Of a stretch of 17,327 nucleotides of DNA, positions 8,168 to 14,685 are shown piece by piece. Each line of letters opens with the position of its first letter. Position 1 is the stretch's first letter. The notes below the pieces were generated by a model. It had not been told where the DNA came from. It worked only from the letters and a program-made list of their open reading frames with translations, and ran no database searches. The translations under genes and the position numbers were made by a program. The stretch is from an uncultured Bacteroidota bacterium (GTDB lineage Bacteria; Bacteroidota; Bacteroidia; Bacteroidales; F082), in contig UQNO01000038.1 in NCBI GenBank assembly GCA_900542475.1, forward strand, positions 1 to 17,327, in the 5' to 3' direction.

Positions 8168-8210
8168 GTGCGCCCCGAAAACCGTTCCGGTTTTCGGGGC
8201 GCACCTTTTT
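8168..8210 (+). terminator. Strong, probably bidirectional terminator after infB
   Basis: GTGCGCCCCGAAAACCG (8168-8184) pairs perfectly with 8188-8204 around a TTC loop, a 17-bp stem followed by TTTTT (8206-8210) on the plus strand. The other side is AAAAA (8161-8165), so the minus strand also shows stem plus U-run and could terminate the lipoprotein gene ending at 8236. A smaller hairpin, GGTTGTG/CACAACC (8139-8145 with 8152-8158), lies just before it. Confidence 0.92.
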
Positions 8211-8235
8211 CGACTTACTAATGAACTATACTTGA

Positions 8236-8736
8236 TTATTTCACTAATTCAGCGCGTAAATTGTCAACACCGTCTTGCGAGAGTTCGACAACCTTCTGTG
8301 TGTCGCCTAAATTCATGAGAATGTGGTCGTCATCGACAAATTGGAACAACTCGACTTTCTGATTGTCTTGATTCACGTACCAAACATCGTTTTCATTGAC
8401 AAATTGAACCATTTCATCACCGCTCGTAATTGTGTAGCCTTGCTCGTTGGTTTCAACAAGGTATTTGCCGTTTTCTGTGTTGATTATCTCTGTTCTGTTC
8501 GCGACCGGGTTGTTTCCAGTCCAGAACTCGATGGAATTGAAAACGACGGCATCGGCGAATAGACATACTGAATAAACAGGAACAATGTTTAATCCGATAA
8601 ATACCAATTCGTTAACCCATTTGTCTCCAATTGAATTATTCAATTCGAGACACTTGTGTGTTAAAGAGAATGTTCCCAGGCATGATGACAATAAAAGTGT
8701 CGATGCCAATGCAATTGATAAAACAACTTTTTTCAT
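8236..8736 (-). CDS. DUF3332-type lipoprotein of unknown function
   Basis: The 166-residue product starts with a classic lipoprotein signal, MKKVVLSIALASTLLLSSC, with the lipobox Cys at residue 19. It continues with KWVNELVFIGLNIVPVYSVC, a hydrophobic segment (about 43-65), and AVVFNSIEFWTGNNPV, which I recognise as the DUF3332 signature (small bacterial lipoproteins without known function). The C-terminal half (about 85-160) is polar with alternating hydrophobic residues (GYTITSGDEMVQFV, VWYVNQDNQKVELF) and probably forms a beta-rich domain. The ATG at 8736 is the only start that yields a complete signal peptide. It has its own candidate promoter at 8825-8832 and converges on infB. Family assignment is from memory of conserved residues; function unknown. 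Confidence 0.85.
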   Translation of the reverse strand: MKKVVLSIALASTLLLSSCLGTFSLTHKCLELNNSIGDKWVNELVFIGLNIVPVYSVCLFADAVVFNSIEFWTGNNPVANRTEIINTENGKYLVETNEQGYTITSGDEMVQFVNENDVWYVNQDNQKVELFQFVDDDHILMNLGDTQKVVELSQDGVDNLRAELVK

Positions 8737-8824
8737 GATGTTAATTTTTAATTAATATTATTTAACTTTGCTTAAAGCCATTTGTTTGCGACCTGCCACC
8801 CGACGAAATCCGCAAAGTGACGTG

Positions 8825-8832
8825 CAAAGATA
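8825..8832 (-). promoter_or_regulatory. Candidate promoter of the DUF3332 lipoprotein gene
   Basis: On the minus strand this reads TATCTTTG, an exact TAnnTTTG match. Twenty bases upstream is TTTC (8853-8856), one base off the TTTG -33 box at the expected spacing, preceded by a long A/T tract (8854-8879) that could act as an upstream element. Transcription would begin near 8818, giving a leader of about 80 bases. Confidence 0.55.
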
Positions 8833-8853
8833 GTAAATGTTTTTTACATATTG

Positions 8854-8879
8854 AAAAAAAAATTTTTTTAAAAAAAAAA
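8854..8879. other. A9-T7-A10 homopolymer tract between hmuV and the lipoprotein promoter
   Basis: Nine A (8854-8862), seven T (8863-8869) and ten A (8870-8879) occur in a row. On the minus strand the first run met after hmuV is T10, so it could help end the hmu transcript, although only an imperfect hairpin (CATC/GATG around 8884-8910) precedes it. It also abuts the lipoprotein promoter and may be a bent or UP-like element. Confidence 0.4.
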
Positions 8880-8955
8880 GTTGCATCCTCAAACAGATAA
8901 AGTCAAGATGTCCAAGAGCAATTGTGTCAAACCATCTTCCGTTGTTTATCAGTTT

Positions 8956-9282
8956 TTATTCGGGGACATATATAATCTCGCCGTTCTCAAGTTCGTATGC
9001 GACGCCGACACGTCGTCCGCGTCGTCCGTCGGTGTTGTTTTGCTCGTCGGACGGAGTATATCTGTTGATTTGCCGCCCTTCCTTGGTGATTATCTCCATG
9101 TTTTCCTTGCCTGGATTTTTCACTATGGTGAAATCCTCCTGGCTGAACATCTCGGTCATGTTGAAACGAGCCACCAGTGCCACCATCAGTGCGAGGGCGA
9201 ACACCATTGCCACATCGAACAAGTTGCCGACCACGCTCATCGGGTCATCGTCTTCCGTTGCACGTAACAAATTGCGTTTCAT
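8956..9282 (-). CDS. hmuV: HmuV: DUF2149 protein with ExbD/TolR-like membrane helix
   Basis: This is the last gene of the heme operon. I choose the ATG at 9282, giving 108 residues (MKRNLLRATEDDDPM...), because it overlaps the hmuU stop as ATGA, like other junctions here; an ATG four codons earlier (9294) is the alternative. The N-terminus is the DUF2149 pattern: a basic start, an acidic DDDP (11-14), then NLFDVAMVFALALMVALV, one membrane helix (about 20-38) with Asp23 at its start. This resembles the ExbD/TolR helix, whose Asp takes part in proton-driven work. The rest (40-108) is polar, with an RRGRRVG stretch (87-93), and probably periplasmic. A role as partner of HmuU in energising HmuS is inferred. 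Confidence 0.85.
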   Translation of the reverse strand: MKRNLLRATEDDDPMSVVGNLFDVAMVFALALMVALVARFNMTEMFSQEDFTIVKNPGKENMEIITKEGRQINRYTPSDEQNNTDGRRGRRVGVAYELENGEIIYVPE

Positions 9283-9881
9283 TGTTTCATACATTTTTCC
9301 TTGATACGATTAGCGATAAAGTCAAGTTCGTTCACATCTCGCATATACCAGCGTTGTTTTGCTTGTTTTATGACAAACCCCACGGCGCTGCTGAACAATC
9401 CTACGACTGTAGTGGCGAACGCCACTTGCATATTGTAAGCCATGGAAGCGATGTCGCCGTTTGCAAGCCCCACCAATGCCGGTCCCATGGGAATGAGAGT
9501 GCCCATCAAACCGAGCATCGGCCCCATTTTCGTGAGAATTTTTGCCAACTCCATGTCTTTGTCGGCTTCAAGCTCAAAATCAGCGCGCAGCTTTTCAACT
9601 TTTGTCATGTCATTCTTGTTATCAAGCATTTGACGAATATAACACACTGACAAAGACTTGTTTTTCTTCGGCACGAGTTCGGAAAAGGCGTCGAGATTAT
9701 CCGCTGTCAGAGTGTCGATGGAACGGTGCAGTTTGTCTTGCACCCTCTTCATGTCGAGATATTGCCCGAAGAAGCCGCCGATGAGAAGCAGGGCTCTTGC
9801 AAAAAAATAAATCAGCAGCACGATGACAGGCACGAGCAGTCCTGTCGAAATCCAGTAAAGAATGTCAGAAATATAATTCAT
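9279..9881 (-). CDS. hmuU: HmuU: MotA/TolQ/ExbB-type proton channel subunit
   Basis: The 200-residue product has the three-helix layout of the ExbB/TolQ family: one helix pair or long helix near the N-terminus (about 12-38), a cytoplasmic loop (40-112), and two helices (about 114-138 and 150-172) carrying the family pattern PMLGLMGTLIPMGPALVG and AFATTVVGLFSSAVGF, with T157-T158 where ExbB has its conserved Thr. Such proteins form pentameric channels that use the proton motive force. It overlaps hmuT by ATGA (9878-9881) and hmuV by ATGA (9279-9282). In the hmu operon it probably powers HmuS or heme passage across the inner membrane rather than TonB itself, but serving TonB/HmuR is an alternative reading. 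Confidence 0.92.
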   Translation of the reverse strand: MNYISDILYWISTGLLVPVIVLLIYFFARALLLIGGFFGQYLDMKRVQDKLHRSIDTLTADNLDAFSELVPKKNKSLSVCYIRQMLDNKNDMTKVEKLRADFELEADKDMELAKILTKMGPMLGLMGTLIPMGPALVGLANGDIASMAYNMQVAFATTVVGLFSSAVGFVIKQAKQRWYMRDVNELDFIANRIKEKCMKQ

Positions 9882-10603
9882 GATATTTGTAATTTATTTT
9901 TCAATCGAATAAATATTTTCCCCCAAGGTCTCTTTATTATTTTTCCCGAAAACAACCCTATCGCAGCCACCGCAAGTATCAAAGCGAGCAATGCCGCCAA
10001 TGTGGTCCAGTTTACAGAGTTTGTTCCTTCGATTGCCGTCCGGCCGTTCACTGTGGCGACGATGCCGAGTCCGGCGATTAGTATGTTGAGCATGAACAAC
10101 AGTTCCAGGCGGAGCCTGTTTTCCGGAAGGATGAATTTAACAAGCCAAACGAAAGCAGGCACAAGAAGCAATACCATGCCCGCCAACGACCAGGAAATCA
10201 AGGTGAAAGAGACACCTGGCAATGCGAAGACAAGAGTCACCATAAGACTGAAAAGCACTGCAAAGAACAACAATCCGGTGAAATAACGCAGAAAGCCAGT
10301 CACCATCTTATCCCAACGCGAGATTTCCTTTCTGTCATGCCACCTCACCTCCACGATGCAAAAAGCCATTTGCAGCGCCACTTCCATTGTCAGCAACACG
10401 GCGGTATCGGCCATCATCGAGGGGCTGCACAGCCATGCTGCTATCTGAAGTTTATTTTGTTCTACTGCCCAAGGCCATGAAAAACCGACAAACAATGCCG
10501 CCACAACCGCGACGACAAAGACGTATTTCCATGGGAGAAACGTTTGTTTCAACATGAAATTCACACTTACGAGCAGCATCAAAGCCAAAACGAGCGACTG
10601 CAT
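9878..10603 (-). CDS. hmuT: HmuT: polytopic inner-membrane protein of the heme operon
   Basis: The 241-residue product is almost wholly hydrophobic, with six or seven membrane helices (about 2-20, 24-43, 63-85, 103-129, 132-157, 166-185 and 199-219) and a basic C-terminal tail (KIIKRPWGKIFIRLKNK). Loops carry charged clusters such as EVRWHDRKEISRWDK (85-99). No ABC-permease, MFS or other familiar transporter motif is visible. The name rests mainly on its place between a CobN-like hmuS and an ExbB-like hmuU, where hmuT sits in the hmuYRSTUV operon; it may belong to the predicted-transporter family DUF2162, which I cannot confirm by eye. The start codon shares one base with the hmuS stop (TAATG). 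It could move heme, porphyrin or iron across the inner membrane, or scaffold the complex. Confidence 0.78.
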   Translation of the reverse strand: MQSLVLALMLLVSVNFMLKQTFLPWKYVFVVAVVAALFVGFSWPWAVEQNKLQIAAWLCSPSMMADTAVLLTMEVALQMAFCIVEVRWHDRKEISRWDKMVTGFLRYFTGLLFFAVLFSLMVTLVFALPGVSFTLISWSLAGMVLLLVPAFVWLVKFILPENRLRLELLFMLNILIAGLGIVATVNGRTAIEGTNSVNWTTLAALLALILAVAAIGLFSGKIIKRPWGKIFIRLKNKLQIS

Positions 10604-13600
10604 TAATCCTCCTCCTGTTGTCTTCTTTTACGAATCACAATAATCAAAAACACAATCGCGATTATGAGCATAACACCTATTGTCATATTGCTCAAGGTCT
10701 TACGAATCGTATCATTTTCGTTATTGAGGTTTTCCTTCTTCATGACCATGCCTTTTTTGTCGTGAGAGGCAGCGGCTTCTCTGATATTTTTGATATTTTT
10801 ATAATATTCCGCCGCTGAATGCGCCTCTGTTTTCGAGGCTATGAAATCGCGCAGTTTGGCGTTGTCGCACACAAAGCCCGAGCACGACGGCTGGTATTTG
10901 TTCACGAGTTCTGTATGCAGCCTGGCAATGTCATCAAGTTGCTGTTCCGTGGCATTCCACAAGCCTTTACGCGCCGTTTCCATCATCACGGCGGTTATCT
11001 CTTGCAATGCGGCGGGGTTCCGGCTTTCAAAATATTCCTGAACTCCAAGGTTGAACTTATCTTTCACATAAACATTGTAAATCTCGTCCCACATCTCATT
11101 GTCGATGGCTTTAGGTTTCATGACATTCCAGCCGTAGGCATTCTGGACAATCTCGGCGAATGTCGATGCTGCCGATGCTTCTCCTTTCATCATTTCAGAG
11201 ATATAATTCGGGTTGAAGATAGTTGTACGGCTCTCCACTCCTATCGACTCTTTGACTTCCTGCATACGCGCATGGTTGCGGTTACGATAGTCGCTGAGAT
11301 AGGCGTCGGGGTCTTTCCCTGTGACGTTGCGCACGGCGAGATTCAGACCTCCCATGAACTCATATACATGGTCGAGGCTGAGAGCCCCCCAGGTGTTACT
11401 TTGTCGAGGCTGCACCACGGCGTCGGTGTTTGTCAGAGCGGCCTCGAAAGCACTTTGTCGCACCTCTTCCCAGCGGTTCTCGTCGCCATAATATGCCCCC
11501 ATGTTGTTCAGATATGTTTCTGCAATTTCTTGTTCCTTCTCCCATCGGTCGCCAGCTTGCACCATCGACTGTATGCCGGTGCCATAGCCTCCGTTCAAGC
11601 CTCCGAACACACGATAGCGCGACGCTTCGCGGGCATCTTTGGGCGACAGACCTTTGTTTATCAAGGTGCGTTCCGACTCCACGACGCCAGCCGTCACATA
11701 GTTGTCATAGTCCGTATCGACAGCATTGGCAGCCATCTCCACAGCCCTGTTGATAAGAAACAGGCGCGAAGCCGCTAAATCTCTCAATTGTCCGCTGGTC
11801 TGCACCACCACGTCAATTCGAGGGCGACCGAGTTCCTTTGAAGGTATCAGACGAATGTCGGTTACACGTCCGAAAGCGTCGCGGACAGGCTCAACGCCAA
11901 GCATATAAAGCACCTGTGCTATGGTAGCGCCCTCTGTCTCAACAAACTCACCGCTCCATAGAGTGTAGCTGACCTTGCGCGGAATGCTGTCGCCATGCCT
12001 CTGACGATACATCTTGATAGTGTTTTCGGCCAGCATTTTCCCTTTTTCCCATGCCGACTCGCTTGGTGTCGCCTCCGCATTGATTCCATACAAGTTTCGT
12101 CCCGTTGGAAGCACATTAGGATTGACGACAGGGTCGCCACCTGGAGAAGGCAAGGTGTATCCTCCATTCAAGGCATCTATAACAGAGGCAAGCTCCTTTT
12201 CAGGACTGTCACTCAACATCCGCCGATAATTATCAACGTTTTTTATCGTCCTTTCTATCTCCATAACCGCTTCCGCGAAACGTTTGTCACCTGTCATTGC
12301 AGGTCTCTCCTTCGACTTTGCCATCATCATAGACATCATATCAGCGGGAGCGGCAGCAGCCAGCAATGCACGTGCGTTATCAAGCTCTTCTTGAGTAATT
12401 CCAGCCACCTTGCAAATCATCTTATCATCAGCCAAAGCAGGATTTTTCATTATTTCAGCAACCACAAGAGCGCTGGGCTCAAGATAATGTGCCGTGAAAA
12501 AAGACTTTTTCCTCTCGGCATTGGCATCGGCTTTGCCCCTGAGTTTATCCAAAGCCAAGACGCTATATGCTATCGGCTCTACGGACATGGCGAAAACACT
12601 GCTTCTGATGTTTTCATATTCATACGGGACACCAAGGATATAAGGTCTTCCCATGATTTTCTCGGTAGAGAGCTCTTCTGCAAAATTATCGATTCTGACA
12701 ATCTCGTCTTCTGAATACGGTTTTGTCATTATGCTATCCAACTCAAGATTGCGATGTATGCCAAGTTTAACCGTCAACTTCTTGATTTCCAAAGCTTTGT
12801 CATCAGCGTCAAGATTCATGTCCAAAGCATGGAAATACGATTTAACCGCTTCAGCGAGCTCTCGATATTCGCGTCTCACACCGCTTTCCTTAAAAGGTGG
12901 CGTGAGATACGACTGCAATGCGGCGTATGAGCGGCGTTTTGCGATGAGGGCCTCTCCTACGTTGCCGATTGTATATAAATAAAGGTGCGGCGTTGTCCCT
13001 ATAAGACGGTCCGGCCAGTCGTTATCGCACAATGCCACTTGTTTTCGCGGCGTGTATTCAAAGCTTCCATGTGTGCCGAAATGCATTATCACATCTGCCT
13101 TAAAGCCATGACGCGCCCAGAGATATGACGCGATATATGTATGAGGCGGTGCTGCATCGGTTCCGTGCACAATCTTGAAATCGTTGTCACCATACCCAGC
13201 CATAGGCTGCGGCAACAGCACTATATTCCCGAATTGAAGGCGAGCCACCGCCAGGCGTCCGTCGGCAGCAGCCATATACGAACCCGGGAAATCACCGTAA
13301 CTCGCTTTCACTTCTTCATAGCGTTCCGGGCGCAGCGACAGTGAGACCCATTGCTCATACTGCTGACGCTCAACGAGTTCCGGATTGCCATCTCTCATAA
13401 AATCATCAAACGCACCGAGCGCGTATGTGCCTAACACCGCTCCTTGACGCTGAATCATACGCCCCAACTCCTCCGATGACTCCGGTAATCCGTCAACATT
13501 ATAACCCTCGTCTCTCATACGAAGCAGAAGATTATAAAGCGACGGCAGCACCTCCAGCCCCGAAGCTGTCAAGGCATTCTGTCCAGGACCTTTATAATAG

Positions 13601-14685
13601 TAAATCGCGACTTTCTTATCTTTATTATTCTTGGTTTTCAATGAAATATAGTTATTAACCGTCTGGACAAAGTCTTTCAAGCGACCCGGCTCCGCATAAA
13701 TCTCCTGAAGTCCGTCATCGTTGATACGATGTGAGAACACCGCATACGGACGTATTGCCCCGTCAATCTCGGGCATGACTATGCTTTGCGAGAGGAAGCC
13801 GCCGCTCATCCCCATCTTGGCGTTCTCCCAATCAGCGGTGAGCTGCGGCACATAAACCGTTGTAAACAAGGGAATATTCTCTCTATCAACATAATTAACA
13901 ACAAAATCACCTGTTCGTCCGTGAGCCATGTTGATAATGGCAGAAGGCTTCACCGTGTCGGCGAGACCTCCTGAAATAAAACCACGTATATTCCTCACAG
14001 GATAAACCATATTACCAGTACGCTCAAGCTCTGCAACGAGGTCGTCAGGTTCTCCCATCGAGCCTGTCACGATGACACGCGAGGCTTTTTCATTATATAA
14101 ACCATTATCTTTCAAGAATTTATCATAATCCTTTATCGTATTAAAACCCAAATCTTCAGCAGCGGAATCTTTCGGGTTTTTATGGTAAATCAAATCAATG
14201 GAGGCAGCGGCCACAGGCATGGGGCTCTCTGTGCGAAAACTTTTACCGTCAATCTCCCGACGGATATAATTGAGCATGCTGCGATAGTTGGTTCGCCCGC
14301 CGTTGCCGAGATATTTCGCAACTACATCTGCATCGGCATCAGCCAATGAAATGACATTATCCGCCGGATTGGTAGCCATAGTCGTCATGACCGGGGTTTT
14401 TTCAGAAACGGCAATCAACTCGGCACGCTGTTGCTCCGTTATTCGCAGCCCCATACCGTTAATCATCACCATGTCAAAACCACTCAACCGCTTCAAATCA
14501 TTTACGCCAACTTCTTTTAACTTGATGTAACTGTTGTCATTGCTTTTATAAATCTGCCCTAAAGTCGTAATCTGATAGTTGACAAAAGCTATTTTTGTCG
14601 GACTGAACTTAAGATGCCAAACCCAAAGCGCCACTGTCGTCATCAGAAGTAACGCCACCAAAATCCATAACAATCTTTTTTTCAT
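10603..14685 (-). CDS. hmuS: HmuS: membrane-anchored CobN/ChlH-like heme chelatase
   Basis: The 1360-residue product is related to CobN (cobaltochelatase) and magnesium chelatase large subunits. Diagnostic segments are DVIMHFGTHGSFEYTPRKQ (531-549, with H535 and H539), DWPDRLIGTTPHLYLYTIG (556-574) and LPTGRNLYGI (859-868). In heme operons this paralogue is thought to work in reverse, removing iron from heme without oxygen; I recall such activity reported for a Bacteroides HmuS. One membrane helix lies at each end: 5-24 after MKKR, and about 1334-1352 followed by RKRR. Positive residues beside both helices place the ~1300-residue domain in the periplasm. A CSGFVC motif (1268-1273) lies near the C-terminus. 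It overlaps hmuR by ATGA. No ATPase partner (ChlI, ChlD, CobS or CobT) is nearby. Confidence 0.93.
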   Translation of the reverse strand: MKKRLLWILVALLLMTTVALWVWHLKFSPTKIAFVNYQITTLGQIYKSNDNSYIKLKEVGVNDLKRLSGFDMVMINGMGLRITEQQRAELIAVSEKTPVMTTMATNPADNVISLADADADVVAKYLGNGGRTNYRSMLNYIRREIDGKSFRTESPMPVAAASIDLIYHKNPKDSAAEDLGFNTIKDYDKFLKDNGLYNEKASRVIVTGSMGEPDDLVAELERTGNMVYPVRNIRGFISGGLADTVKPSAIINMAHGRTGDFVVNYVDRENIPLFTTVYVPQLTADWENAKMGMSGGFLSQSIVMPEIDGAIRPYAVFSHRINDDGLQEIYAEPGRLKDFVQTVNNYISLKTKNNKDKKVAIYYYKGPGQNALTASGLEVLPSLYNLLLRMRDEGYNVDGLPESSEELGRMIQRQGAVLGTYALGAFDDFMRDGNPELVERQQYEQWVSLSLRPERYEEVKASYGDFPGSYMAAADGRLAVARLQFGNIVLLPQPMAGYGDNDFKIVHGTDAAPPHTYIASYLWARHGFKADVIMHFGTHGSFEYTPRKQVALCDNDWPDRLIGTTPHLYLYTIGNVGEALIAKRRSYAALQSYLTPPFKESGVRREYRELAEAVKSYFHALDMNLDADDKALEIKKLTVKLGIHRNLELDSIMTKPYSEDEIVRIDNFAEELSTEKIMGRPYILGVPYEYENIRSSVFAMSVEPIAYSVLALDKLRGKADANAERKKSFFTAHYLEPSALVVAEIMKNPALADDKMICKVAGITQEELDNARALLAAAAPADMMSMMMAKSKERPAMTGDKRFAEAVMEIERTIKNVDNYRRMLSDSPEKELASVIDALNGGYTLPSPGGDPVVNPNVLPTGRNLYGINAEATPSESAWEKGKMLAENTIKMYRQRHGDSIPRKVSYTLWSGEFVETEGATIAQVLYMLGVEPVRDAFGRVTDIRLIPSKELGRPRIDVVVQTSGQLRDLAASRLFLINRAVEMAANAVDTDYDNYVTAGVVESERTLINKGLSPKDAREASRYRVFGGLNGGYGTGIQSMVQAGDRWEKEQEIAETYLNNMGAYYGDENRWEEVRQSAFEAALTNTDAVVQPRQSNTWGALSLDHVYEFMGGLNLAVRNVTGKDPDAYLSDYRNRNHARMQEVKESIGVESRTTIFNPNYISEMMKGEASAASTFAEIVQNAYGWNVMKPKAIDNEMWDEIYNVYVKDKFNLGVQEYFESRNPAALQEITAVMMETARKGLWNATEQQLDDIARLHTELVNKYQPSCSGFVCDNAKLRDFIASKTEAHSAAEYYKNIKNIREAAASHDKKGMVMKKENLNNENDTIRKTLSNMTIGVMLIIAIVFLIIVIRKRRQQEED

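Noticed and set aside
8763..8770. Plus-strand TAACTTTG matching the TAnnTTTG promoter consensus
   Set aside because: No plus-strand gene or RNA follows it; the matching GCAAAGT at 8812-8818 makes it part of a weak long-loop inverted repeat in the lipoprotein leader, not convincing as a promoter.
9283..9294. Upstream ATG for hmuV adding MYET
   Set aside because: The ATG at 9282 matches the ATGA overlap pattern of this operon and the usual DUF2149 beginning; the longer form cannot be excluded.
8881..9304. Two overlapping plus-strand frames (128 and 126 codons)
   Set aside because: They are antisense to hmuV and hmuU and read as low-complexity His/Ser-rich shadows.
10819..11778. Plus-strand open frame of 319 codons
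   Set aside because: It lies wholly inside hmuS on the opposite strand, has no recognisable domain, and hmuS coding evidence is strong there.
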